NCBI RefSeq assembly: GCF_002797555.1
Contig: NZ_PGFA01000001.1
Coordinates: 1,798,001 to 1,862,000, forward strand
Length of the DNA: 64,000 bases
Origin: Hymenobacter chitinivorans DSM 11115
GTDB taxonomy: Bacteria > Bacteroidota > Bacteroidia > Cytophagales > Hymenobacteraceae
Direction: 5' to 3'
Shown here: positions 25,955-34,006 of the stretch, in pieces
How positions within the stretch are numbered: position 1 is the first letter of the stretch
Layout: the number at the start of each line of letters is the position of its first letter
Made by a program: the position numbers and the translations under genes
Notes under the pieces: generated by a model
What the model was told of the DNA's origin: nothing
Databases searched by the model: none
What the model saw: only the letters and a program-made list of their open reading frames with translations

Positions 25955-27475
25955 ATGAAATCAACTGACATCCGTACCCTCGGTGACTTGAAAAAGTCCG
26001 GCTACCAGCCCCGTTCCGTCAAGCAAGAGCTGCGCGACAACCTGATTGCCAAGCTCCAGGCCAAGGAAGACGTGTTTCCCGGCATCTACGGCTACGAGGA
26101 AACCGTGATTCCCGACCTGCAGCGCGCCATCCTGAGCATGCACCACATCAACCTGCTCGGACTGCGCGGGCAGGCCAAAACCCGCATTGCCCGCCTCATG
26201 GTGGACCTGCTCGACGAGTACATTCCCGTCGTGGAAGGCTCTGAGCTCAACGACGACCCGCTGGAGCCCTTGAGCATCTACGCCAAAAACCTGATTGCCG
26301 AGAAAGGCGACGCTACGCCCGTAGCCTGGCTGCACCGCTCGGACCGCTACACCGAGAAGCTGGCTACCCCCGACGTATCGGTGGCCGACCTCATCGGCGA
26401 CGCCGACCCCATCAAGGCGGCCACGCTCAAGCTGCCCTACTCCGACGAGCGGGTGATTCACTTCGGCCTGATTCCCCGCTCGCACCGCGGTATTTTTGTG
26501 ATTAACGAGCTGCCCGACCTGCAGGCCCGCATCCAGGTGTCGCTCTTCAACATCCTGCAGGAAGGCGACATCCAGATTCGCGGCTTCAAGGTGCGGCTGC
26601 CGCTGGATATCCAGTTCGTATTCACGGCCAACCCCGAGGACTACACCAACCGCGGCTCCATCGTGACGCCCCTCAAGGACCGGATTGATTCCCAGATTAT
26701 CACGCACTATCCCAAGAGCATCGAAATCGGGAAGCGCATCACCAAGCAGGAAGCCCGCATCAAGCCCGAGCAGAAGGGCATGGTGGTCAGCAACGAAATC
26801 ATCCACGACCTTGTGGAGCAGGTGGCCGTCGAGGCCCGGGGTTCGGAGTTCGTCGATGCCAAGAGCGGCGTGTCGGCCCGCCTCACCATTGCCGCCTACG
26901 AAAGCCTGGTGAGTGCCGCCGAGCGGCGCGCGTTGATCAACGGCGAGAAGAAAACCTACGTGCGCATTGCCGACTTCCTGGCCGCCGTGCCCGCTCTTAC
27001 CGGCAAGGTGGAGCTGGTGTATGAAGGCGAGCAGGAGGGAGCTGGCATCGTGGCCGAGAAGCTGATGGGCAAAGCCATCCGCACGCTCTTCCTCAACTAC
27101 TTCCCCGACCCCGACAAGCAGAAGAAAAAGAAGAACATCCCGAACCCCTACAAGGAGGTGCAGGACTGGTTCGGGGCCGGCAACACGGTGGACGTGCTCA
27201 ACGACGCCTCCGACAAGGACTACCACAAAGCCCTGGAGCAGGTGCCCGGCCTGCGCAACATCGTGACCTTTTTGCACCCCAACGAGGACACGGACACGAC
27301 CTGGTTCCTGATGGAGTTCTGCCTGCACGGCCTGGCCGAGCACAGCCTGATTTCGCGCAACCGCGTCACGGCCGGCACCCAGTTCAAGGACCTCTTGTCG
27401 TCGATGTTCACCATGCCCAGCTTCGGCGGCGACGACGACGAGGACGAGGAAGAAAAGCCCCGCCGCCGCCGGTAG
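25955..27475 (+). CDS. MoxR/magnesium-chelatase-like AAA+ ATPase
   Basis: 506 residues. AAA+ core: Walker A-like GLRGQAKT (about 69-76, with Ala instead of the usual last Gly), Walker B-like GIFVINELPDL, and the sensor region FTANPEDYTNRG. A helical C-terminal domain and an acidic/basic tail (DDDEDEEEKPRRRR) follow. By family knowledge such ATPases work with VWA proteins; the likely partner is at 20115-21218. I start at ATG 25955 (MKSTDIRTL). A REP-like element and a terminator follow. Confidence 0.85.
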   Translation: MKSTDIRTLGDLKKSGYQPRSVKQELRDNLIAKLQAKEDVFPGIYGYEETVIPDLQRAILSMHHINLLGLRGQAKTRIARLMVDLLDEYIPVVEGSELNDDPLEPLSIYAKNLIAEKGDATPVAWLHRSDRYTEKLATPDVSVADLIGDADPIKAATLKLPYSDERVIHFGLIPRSHRGIFVINELPDLQARIQVSLFNILQEGDIQIRGFKVRLPLDIQFVFTANPEDYTNRGSIVTPLKDRIDSQIITHYPKSIEIGKRITKQEARIKPEQKGMVVSNEIIHDLVEQVAVEARGSEFVDAKSGVSARLTIAAYESLVSAAERRALINGEKKTYVRIADFLAAVPALTGKVELVYEGEQEGAGIVAEKLMGKAIRTLFLNYFPDPDKQKKKKNIPNPYKEVQDWFGAGNTVDVLNDASDKDYHKALEQVPGLRNIVTFLHPNEDTDTTWFLMEFCLHGLAEHSLISRNRVTAGTQFKDLLSSMFTMPSFGGDDDEDEEEKPRRRR

Positions 27476-27478
27476 GAT

Positions 27479-27568
27479 GTAGCGCGAACTTTGTAGTTCG
27501 CGTGCCCCGCACCATTGGGTGTTTCAACGATGGTCGTTCAGGTACGCGAACTACAAAGTTCGCGCTAC
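27479..27568. repeat. REP-like palindromic element, copy 2 (inverted relative to copy 1)
   Basis: Arms 27479-27506 and 27541-27568 pair with one mismatch, and each contains CGCGAACT-nnnn-AGTTCGCG. The loop CCGCACC...CAACGATGGTCGTTC is the reverse complement of the loop of copy 1, with a small insertion. Confidence 0.85.
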
Positions 27569-27577
27569 TACATACCA

Positions 27578-27614
27578 AACGCCCCGCGTGTCGAAAGATG
27601 CGCGGGGCGTTTTT
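27578..27614. terminator. Terminator after the MoxR-like gene
   Basis: AACGCCCCGCG (27578-27588) pairs with CGCGGGGCGTT (27601-27611), followed by TTT. Nearly the same hairpin recurs at 27898-27938. Confidence 0.85.
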
Positions 27615-27751
27615 GCTCTAGCAAAGGCTATTCAAGTAGCAATCTGCCGCCGTACTGCGGGGCCTGCGCCAAACAAATAGGGCCCGGTGCCCAGTCGTTG
27701 GAGCTCGACAGCCGTACAGGAAGTATACTTTCAACCTTAGCACTTCCTATC

Positions 27752-27874
27752 ATGGCCAATACTACCACCACTCCGAAGCATACCGACCCCGCTACCAAAA
27801 ACAAGGAGAAGGCAAACGAAACCGAAATCAAGGACAAGCCCTCGGGCAAGACCGTGAAAACGCAGAAGAAATAG
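27752..27874 (+). CDS. Small Lys/Thr-rich protein
   Basis: 40 residues starting MANTTTTPKHTDPATKNKEK, almost entirely charged or Thr and probably disordered. It sits between two near-identical hairpins. Whether it is translated is uncertain; support comes from the clean ATG, the isolated position and a following terminator. Confidence 0.4.
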   Translation: MANTTTTPKHTDPATKNKEKANETEIKDKPSGKTVKTQKK

Positions 27875-27897
27875 TTCGGTAGCAGCGCTACCACACG

Positions 27898-27938
27898 CCA
27901 AAACGCCCCGCGTACCGAAAGGTGCGCGGGGCGTTTGG
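27898..27938. terminator. Terminator, near-copy of the 27578 hairpin
   Basis: CCAAAACGCCCCGCG pairs with GCGCGGGGCGTTTGG around TACCGAAAGGT. The stem and loop nearly repeat the hairpin 300 bases upstream. Confidence 0.8.
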
Positions 27939-27952
27939 TGTTAATGAGCAGT

Positions 27953-28005
27953 TGCGTTTTTGCAGCATATTTTTCAAAAAACAAAAAATATGCTGCAAAA
28001 ACGCA
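27953..28005. repeat. TTTGCAGCATATT hairpin, copy 1
   Basis: Perfect 22-base arms (27953-27974, 27984-28005) around a 9-base loop. It sits 4 bases beyond the stop of the restriction-methyltransferase gene, between convergent genes, so it may also terminate transcription. Confidence 0.85.
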
Positions 28006-28009
28006 GTGC

Positions 28010-31000
28010 CTACTCGGTAGGGGCGGGCTTGCCTTCGACTAGCGCTATTTCGGCGGGGGTGAGCTGATACAGGGCATATACCAGCTTATCCAGGGCTTCA
28101 TCCTGCTGGCGCAGGGCGGTGCGCTGCTGCTCCTGCTTGCTCTGAAACTCGGTGAAGTACTCCACCCAGTCACTTTTCTCGGCCAGGGTGAGCTTGCGGC
28201 CCCGGGCTTTTTCCAGGGCCGTGCTCCACACCGGCCAGGGCTGGGTGAGGGCCAGCTTGCCGCTCAGGGGCTGCGTTACCCCCAGCTCGGCCCGCACCAG
28301 CCGCCCAAACTTCGCCTCCGCCTCGTGCAGCTCCTTGTGCCCCGAAAGCAACGCCTCAGCCGCAGTGATAAAGGGCTGCTGCTCGGCGGGGGAGATGTTG
28401 GGGATGGGAAGAAGTTTTATGTCTTGGGGGTTCAGCTTCGGAAAAACTTCTTTGGAGAAGTTTGGAAGCATGATGCTACTATACCAACTCAATAATTTTG
28501 AATTGGCAATAGATAAGAGGAAGTGTGAAAGAGCGTAGTCAGGATCAGATAATTTGAAGGGAGTTATGCTATGCCCATGATAAAATGTGTCCTCAACATA
28601 GCAAGCTTGAATTCGCTTGTTTCCGCCAGGAACCTCGCGAAACAGGAGCCTAGGACCGGTAAAAAACCAAGCATCTCGGGCCGCTCCTAACCACGAGCCA
28701 TAGCTAAGCCACTCTTTATTCCAGGTTTGAGAGTACCGATTGATATTCTCACCATCTAGCCATTTACCACAGGTTTCGTCCTTCTGTAAATTGAAGTGAT
28801 ACGCTCTGTTCTTGATAGTGTCAGCATCTTGGCCTCTTGCCTTGTCATATGGAGTGATTCCTTGTGTTAGACGCCCAAAATCACCAAGCACCTTTGATAC
28901 ACTCCTTATCCGATTGATGACCTCTTTTTTTAAAGGACTCAATGTATAGTCAATTGTAAAATTCTTGCTTGTAGTCCAATCGGAGGTTTCTATCAGCCAT
29001 TCTACTTCTCCATGATATACTGATGTATGTGTGCGGCCTTCGTTCCCATCTTTCTTGATCAGAAAGCTTACAGTGTTAACAATTGCATCTTGAAAGACAT
29101 GGTCCCCAAAGAGGGAAATCGATACGAAGCCATGATGCTTCGCAATTATCTCGCGAATAGGGTAGCTATTCTCAAGTCTTAGCCAGAGTTCAGGAGTGAT
29201 ATAGCTCAAGTATGCTTCTGGTCTCATAAGGTCAAAAGCCTTTTCAATGAAGTATATGTAGCTCTCAAACTTATAGCGGTATGATTTGAATGAGGAACTG
29301 ATATATCCTTTCTCCGATTCTGTAAATGATGCCCCATACGGCGGGTTGCCAATCACCACGTCAAACCCGCCTTGCTCAAACACTTCGGGGAAGGCGGCTT
29401 GCCAGTCGAAGGCCCGGTCGCCGGCTACGGCGGGGTCACTGATGAGGGAGTTGCCGCAGCGGATGCTGTGGTCGAGGGAGGTGAGGGGCTTGCCGGGGTT
29501 GGCAGTTTGCAGCCATAGGCTCAGGCGCGTAATGTCCACCGACTCGGGGTTGAGGTCTACGCCGTAGAGGTTGTGCTGCAGAATGTGGCGGTCGAAGTCC
29601 GTGGTACTGAAGTAACCGGCTTTTAGCTGAGCTAACTTATCGTTCACTTCTTGTCCCTCTTTATACAGGAAATTGAACGCTTCCGTCAGAAAAGCTCCAG
29701 AGCCGCAAGCTGGATCAAGGACTCGAATACTTGTCAGCTTTTCCTTATATAGCTCCCAAGCATCAATATGCTTTTGAACTCGGTCCCTTGGTTTGATAAC
29801 ACGACCAAGGCTACGTTGATCGAGTCGAATACTTGCACGGTCCTTTTCGTCGAGCTCGGGCAGCTGCTCCAGGCCGGCCTCGCGGCGGCGCTCCTGCAGC
29901 CACCCGCCCACGGCCTGCCGCACGATGTAGCGGGTGATGTACTCGGGGGTGTAGAAAATGCCGTCCTGCTTGCGCTTGCCCTGCTTGGGGTCGTGGGCCT
30001 GCCCGCTGAGGCGGGCCCGCTCCAGCTCCAGATCCGAGAGACTCTGCTCGAAGATGTGGCCCAGGATGTTCACGTTCAGCTGCGAATCGAAGTTGTAGGT
30101 CTCCAATCCGATAACCGAGGCCAGCGTCCGGTCCTTGATAGTGAGCTTGTCCAGGGCCTCATCGGGCGCAAAGAGGCCGCCGTTGAAGCGGTTGATGTTG
30201 GCGGCGGGGTTGCCCTGGTCGATGCTGCGAAACAGGCCCTTCACCGTCCGGTAAATCTTCTCTTCGTCGGTGGGGTCGAAGTTGTTTTCCCGCACGTTGG
30301 TCAGCAGCCGCCGAAACGTGTGGTAGGGAATGATGTGCTTGTCTTCGCAGAAGCACACAAAAATCACCCGATCCAGCAGCTTTTGGGTGTGCTGCAGCAG
30401 CTCCAGCGGGGCCACGTCGGGGTTCTGCTCAATGAGGTGCTCCAGGAGCTGGTGGCGAGCCGCTTTATAGTCTTCGTAGAACTCCTTCGTGATTTTGCGC
30501 TCTTCTTGCTGGCGCTGCTGCAGGGCCTCATCCAGCGGGGCCTCGGCCCGGCCGGGCGCGGGCAGCAAGTGCTGGGGCAGCAGCAGGGCAAAAAAGCGCC
30601 GGAGCTGGTCCTCGTCGTCGGGCAGGGTTTCGAGGTTGAAGACCACGGCCCGCAGCTGGTCGTTGGCCGCGTACAGGCGCAGCTCGATAAAGTTGGACAC
30701 CATCACCCAGCGGCAGGTCGCGCCGTACTTGCTGGGGTAGCTGAAGGCCTGCTCCACCGGGGTTTCGGCCCGGCCGCCGGTGCTGCGGCGCTGCTTCGCG
30801 TCGAGGGCCGTGCGGGCGTCCTTGAGCTCGATTACGGCCCGTACTGGCCCACCTAGCCCGCCGCTGGGCTTGGCCACGAACTCGCCCAGGGCCCCGTCGG
30901 GCTTGGTGCCGTCGGTCAGGGTTTTGAGCTCCAGCTCCAGCTGGCGGTGGGTGGTGGCCTGGTACTCGTAGCCGAGCACCTGCCCGAAGATCAGGTTCAG

Positions 31001-31180
31001 AAACTCCGCCTGCAGCACTTCCTCCTTGCGGTCGTGCACGTAGCGGTCCTTGATGGCCTGCTGCCAGTGGCGCAGGTGGCGCACCCGCTCGGCAAAATCG
31101 GGGACGACGGTATCGGGTTTAAACTTGGCAAAGGGAGCGGGCAGTTCTTTTCCCGGAAACAAGGGTAACAACTCGGGCAT
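28010..31180 (-). CDS. Type IIG-like restriction endonuclease-methyltransferase
   Basis: 1056 residues. An N-terminal nuclease-like region has KPDGALGEF and, later, AVIELKD, a PD-(D/E)xK-type pair. A helical linker precedes the methylase core: DGIFYTPEYITRYIV, SAM motif DPACGSGAFL (about 488-497), YGVDLNPESVDITRLSLWL and catalytic NPPY (about 611-614) of the Eco57I class of N6-adenine methylases. The last 400 residues hold the target-recognition region. It would both modify and cut foreign DNA. ATG 31180 fits best. The 29.34-28.44 kb part is AT-rich, unlike the rest, suggesting an imported specificity region. Confidence 0.85.
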   Translation of the reverse strand: MPELLPLFPGKELPAPFAKFKPDTVVPDFAERVRHLRHWQQAIKDRYVHDRKEEVLQAEFLNLIFGQVLGYEYQATTHRQLELELKTLTDGTKPDGALGEFVAKPSGGLGGPVRAVIELKDARTALDAKQRRSTGGRAETPVEQAFSYPSKYGATCRWVMVSNFIELRLYAANDQLRAVVFNLETLPDDEDQLRRFFALLLPQHLLPAPGRAEAPLDEALQQRQQEERKITKEFYEDYKAARHQLLEHLIEQNPDVAPLELLQHTQKLLDRVIFVCFCEDKHIIPYHTFRRLLTNVRENNFDPTDEEKIYRTVKGLFRSIDQGNPAANINRFNGGLFAPDEALDKLTIKDRTLASVIGLETYNFDSQLNVNILGHIFEQSLSDLELERARLSGQAHDPKQGKRKQDGIFYTPEYITRYIVRQAVGGWLQERRREAGLEQLPELDEKDRASIRLDQRSLGRVIKPRDRVQKHIDAWELYKEKLTSIRVLDPACGSGAFLTEAFNFLYKEGQEVNDKLAQLKAGYFSTTDFDRHILQHNLYGVDLNPESVDITRLSLWLQTANPGKPLTSLDHSIRCGNSLISDPAVAGDRAFDWQAAFPEVFEQGGFDVVIGNPPYGASFTESEKGYISSSFKSYRYKFESYIYFIEKAFDLMRPEAYLSYITPELWLRLENSYPIREIIAKHHGFVSISLFGDHVFQDAIVNTVSFLIKKDGNEGRTHTSVYHGEVEWLIETSDWTTSKNFTIDYTLSPLKKEVINRIRSVSKVLGDFGRLTQGITPYDKARGQDADTIKNRAYHFNLQKDETCGKWLDGENINRYSQTWNKEWLSYGSWLGAARDAWFFTGPRLLFREVPGGNKRIQACYVEDTFYHGHSITPFKLSDPDYALSHFLLSIANSKLLSWYSSIMLPNFSKEVFPKLNPQDIKLLPIPNISPAEQQPFITAAEALLSGHKELHEAEAKFGRLVRAELGVTQPLSGKLALTQPWPVWSTALEKARGRKLTLAEKSDWVEYFTEFQSKQEQQRTALRQQDEALDKLVYALYQLTPAEIALVEGKPAPTE

Positions 31181-31339
31181 GGAGATAGTGGGAATAGTAT
31201 GGAGCCCGGAAGGTAGCAAGGAATCGGGGTGGAAACCGCGGCAGCAGGGGTAGGGAGCCACAAGATTTTTAAAGCATCTTTTCGCTGCTCCGTGAGTTGC
31301 GCTTCCGGGCTGCGTATCTAGCAGTAGAATTATTCATCT

Positions 31340-31910
31340 ATGCACCAACGCAAACTGCTTGCTTACATAAAAAGAAACCTGCCCGACGCATTCCGCGCCG
31401 TCCAGACCGGCCGCCGGGCCGAGGCCTTACCCCAGCTTTCTGCCGCCGACAAGGCGGTTATTTATTGCTACACCGACGATGGCTATGATGCCTTAAACCA
31501 GGCACTGTACACCAACGGAGGCCGTAATACCTCCCTGTTTGGGCAGGCGTAGGCAGGCAGCGCTCGTCAAGCTGCCTGCCTACGAAGGGATAGTCAACAG
31601 CGGCGTTCAGCTCGAGCCTGCGCAGGTGCAGCAGTACCGGGCCCGCGTTCAGGATAGGCAGCCCGTTAGCTGGCCCGCCTTCCTCTCGGCTAGCTATAAG
31701 GTGAGTACGGCCCGGAAATACCTATATACTCCAAAAAATTGTTTACTTATCATCCAGTCACGGACCGGCCGTCTCATTGAAGAACTATCAAGATTCGGCG
31801 TTGACGGACAAAACGAGCACGAAGTGCTATTTGCTCCTAATACCCAGTTTGAGGTAGTGGAGGTAGCGGATGAAACCGGCTACACCCGTATCGTGTTGGA
31901 CGAACTGTAG
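31340..31910 (+). pseudogene. ADP-ribosyltransferase (PF03496-like), frameshifted
   Basis: Two overlapping frames, 31340-31552 and 31539-31910, together make one ADP-ribosyltransferase of the exoenzyme type. Seen are DGYDALNQALYTNGG, then KLPAYEGIVNSG, WPAFLSAS (the STS-like motif) and NEHEVLFAPNTQFEV (the ExE catalytic pair). The break is at GGCAGGCGTAGGCAGGC (31542-31558); removing ten bases from this direct repeat restores one frame. The catalytic Arg expected in the YEGxVxRG motif is Ser (NSG). Two lesions suggest an inactive gene, though the repeat could allow switching. Divergent from the restriction gene. Confidence 0.7.
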
Positions 31911-31932
31911 CCACGTTGCGTATATTGCTACT

Positions 31933-32361
31933 ATGAAACCCGAAGCGTTCTTACCGTCAAACGCCCCTTGGCCTAGCTCTTCCGGATCTGTGCCGGCTAC
32001 TCCCATAGTTGCGGAGTCAGTGAGCGGCGCCCGGCGTCTGGTTCCGAAAGCTTCCTGGCCCAAGCTCAGTCCGGCTGAATTCGACAAGTGGGCCGCTGCG
32101 TATTTGCGCGAAAATCGGACTGCGCCCCGGGAGACTCGCTTAGAGCTTATCAAATGGCGGCATCAGTACCAACTCCAGCAGGAGGCAGCTGAGCAAAAGG
32201 CTAATCCCATTCCTGAAGAGGAGCTACGCCTGATTGCCGAGCGTTTTGCCCGCAAGGCGCAGTCAGGGTTTTCTCCTGACAAACTTCCAGAACTAACGGT
32301 AGAGGAGCAAGCTCCGGAAAGCAGCCGGGTGAAGCTGCAGCGCCGCAAGCCAAAGCCATAA
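31933..32361 (+). CDS. Small charged protein downstream of the ADP-ribosyltransferase remnant
   Basis: 142 residues: a Pro/Ser-rich start, then a helical charged region (FDKWAAAYLRENRTAPRETR, EEELRLIAERFARKAQ). It begins 22 bases after the ADP-ribosyltransferase and is probably cotranscribed, which would fit an immunity or partner role, but nothing in the sequence proves that. Family not recognised. A strong terminator follows. Confidence 0.55.
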   Translation: MKPEAFLPSNAPWPSSSGSVPATPIVAESVSGARRLVPKASWPKLSPAEFDKWAAAYLRENRTAPRETRLELIKWRHQYQLQQEAAEQKANPIPEEELRLIAERFARKAQSGFSPDKLPELTVEEQAPESSRVKLQRRKPKP

Positions 32362-32380
32362 ACAGTTTATCTACTAGTGC

Positions 32381-32425
32381 CAACCGAAAGCCCTGATTGC
32401 TGCCAGCAGTCAGGGCTTTCGGTTG
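32381..32425. terminator. Terminator after the 31933 gene
   Basis: CAACCGAAAGCCCTGA pairs perfectly over 16 bases with TCAGGGCTTTCGGTTG (32410-32425) around a 13-base loop. Confidence 0.8.
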
Positions 32426-32434
32426 AGTAGGGCT

Positions 32435-32477
32435 TTTTGCAGCATATTTTTTACTTTTTGGAAAATATGCTGCAAAA
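32435..32477. repeat. TTTGCAGCATATT hairpin, copy 2
   Basis: TTTTGCAGCATATTTT (32435-32450) pairs perfectly with AAAATATGCTGCAAAA (32462-32477). It lies just before the XRE regulator's ATG at 32489, so here it could also act as an operator or 5' hairpin. Confidence 0.85.
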
Positions 32478-32488
32478 TTTAGCGTCCC

Positions 32489-33094
32489 ATGCCCCGTAAG
32501 TCTATTTCATCCACCACCCTGGTAGCTCAGGTGCGCAAGCACTTCGGCCTCGACCAGCAAGAGCTAGCCGACTACTTAGGCATCAGCCGGCCCTACGTAG
32601 CCGATATCGAAGCCGGGCGCCGGGTGCTTACCGGCCGCGTACTGCTGCGCCTCAACCCCCTGGCCGCCCTGCTGCCCGCCGACGCCCCGGCCCGGCCGGC
32701 TCCACCCACGCCTGAAGTACCCCCACCCGGCACCCCGGCCGCCGGCCTGCTCACCGAGCGGCTCCGGGCCTGCCAGCACCAGGCCGGCAAGCTGCGCCAA
32801 GAACTAGAGAAACTAGCCGCGACTCACGCCCAGGCCCGGCGCTGGCAGCAGGTGCTGCCCGGCCTGCTGGCCGCTCCCGGCTTGCCCGCCGTGCTGACCA
32901 CGCCGGCCGAAACTACCCGCACCCGGCAGTGGCTGCTGGAGCGGCAGCAGCAGGCCCACGCTACGCTGCACGATGCCGACGACACCGCCCGCTACCACCT
33001 GCTGCGGCTGCGGGCCGAAGCCCTGGAAATGGAGGCGGCGGGCCTGGCCGAACTGCTCTCAGCGGGGGCAGCAGCTAACCGTTCGAGCCGCTAA
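32489..33094 (+). CDS. XRE-family HTH regulator
   Basis: 201 residues. Residues about 10-52 form a Cro/C1-type helix-turn-helix (VRKHFGLDQQELADYLGI, SRPYVADIEAGRRVL). A Pro-rich linker (about 60-90) precedes a coiled-coil C-terminal part rich in Gln, Leu and Arg. It may control the neighbouring accessory genes, and the palindrome 12 bases before its start is a candidate operator. No enzymatic domain seen. Confidence 0.8.
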   Translation: MPRKSISSTTLVAQVRKHFGLDQQELADYLGISRPYVADIEAGRRVLTGRVLLRLNPLAALLPADAPARPAPPTPEVPPPGTPAAGLLTERLRACQHQAGKLRQELEKLAATHAQARRWQQVLPGLLAAPGLPAVLTTPAETTRTRQWLLERQQQAHATLHDADDTARYHLLRLRAEALEMEAAGLAELLSAGAAANRSSR

Positions 33095-33176
33095 AAATAT
33101 TTATAGGTAATTTTTAATATTATATCCTTAACTCCTCTATATTCCAGGGTGTTTCACTTTTTAAACCCCTATTCTT

Positions 33177-33596
33177 ATGGCTCTTGACCTGAGCTTCCTC
33201 ACTACCCGAGCCGAGTGCGACGACGTACTCGCCGCCCTCGCCGCCGAACTGGCCAGCTACCAGAACCGCGACACCAACCTGGACTACGCCGACTTTCGTA
33301 CCGAGCAGGGCCAAACGAAAGTCAAAGCCCTGCTTATTGGGGTCGAGGCCGAAATTCTGGGCTTCACGAACCTGCTGGCCACGCCCGGCATCTCGGCAAG
33401 TCTGCGGAAGCAGAATGAAACCAAGCTGCGCAAAGCCACCGACCGTCGCGACAACCTGAAAGATGTAGGCGGTGCCCGCAGTGGCCCCGCCCGCGTCCTG
33501 AGCCAGGTCGATGTCAAGCAGATCGATAAGCAGATCGAAGTGCTGACCGAAGCCCAAGCTGAGGTGACGGCCCACCGCGCCACGCTGGCCGCCTAA
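33177..33596 (+). CDS. Helical protein of unknown function
   Basis: 139 residues, almost fully helical by composition, with heptad-like stretches (ECDDVLAALAAELASY; IDKQIEVLTEAQAEVTAH). The upstream 80 bases are strongly AT-rich, fitting a promoter. I do not recognise a family. A hairpin follows the stop. Confidence 0.55.
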   Translation: MALDLSFLTTRAECDDVLAALAAELASYQNRDTNLDYADFRTEQGQTKVKALLIGVEAEILGFTNLLATPGISASLRKQNETKLRKATDRRDNLKDVGGARSGPARVLSQVDVKQIDKQIEVLTEAQAEVTAHRATLAA

Positions 33597-33640
33597 GCCC
33601 CGTCGCTTTTTCCGTTACGCTATACCTATCCGCAACACGT

Positions 33641-33679
33641 TCAAGGCCTCTCTGCCCCCGGTAGAGGGGCCTTGTTGCG
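33641..33679 (+). terminator. Probable terminator
   Basis: CAAGGCC-CTCT with AGAG-GGCCTTG around CTGCCCCCGGT, framed by CGCAAC/GTTGCG. The 410-base gap 33597-34006 holds only this and no convincing gene. Confidence 0.55.
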
Positions 33680-34006
33680 TGGGGGTGAACTAACGTAGTA
33701 GCTACCGTTGAACAAGGTAGAGGCGCATAGGTGCGTCTCGTCGGCGCCGCCGCCCAAACGGTTCGAAATGCCTGGCGACTGTAGCGGCGTGGTGTCCGAC
33801 GCCTCCGATAAGGCCGGCGGCTGGCAGCGCCGCCTGGCCGACGAACTGAGGTTTTACAGTGGCCCAGCCGTGCGCAAAAGCTTTAAAACACTATATAGAC
33901 GATTCTGCTACCTTAGCCGCCGCTAGTTGCGCTGGTCGTAGAAAAGCCCGGTGCCTATCGTTAATGCAACAGCAACGTTTCTGGGTTTATCAAAAAAAAC
34001 AATAAG

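Noticed and set aside
33708..33926. 72-codon plus-strand frame in the accessory region
   Set aside because: Begins with TTG, has no promoter or recognisable domain, and follows a terminator; probably chance.
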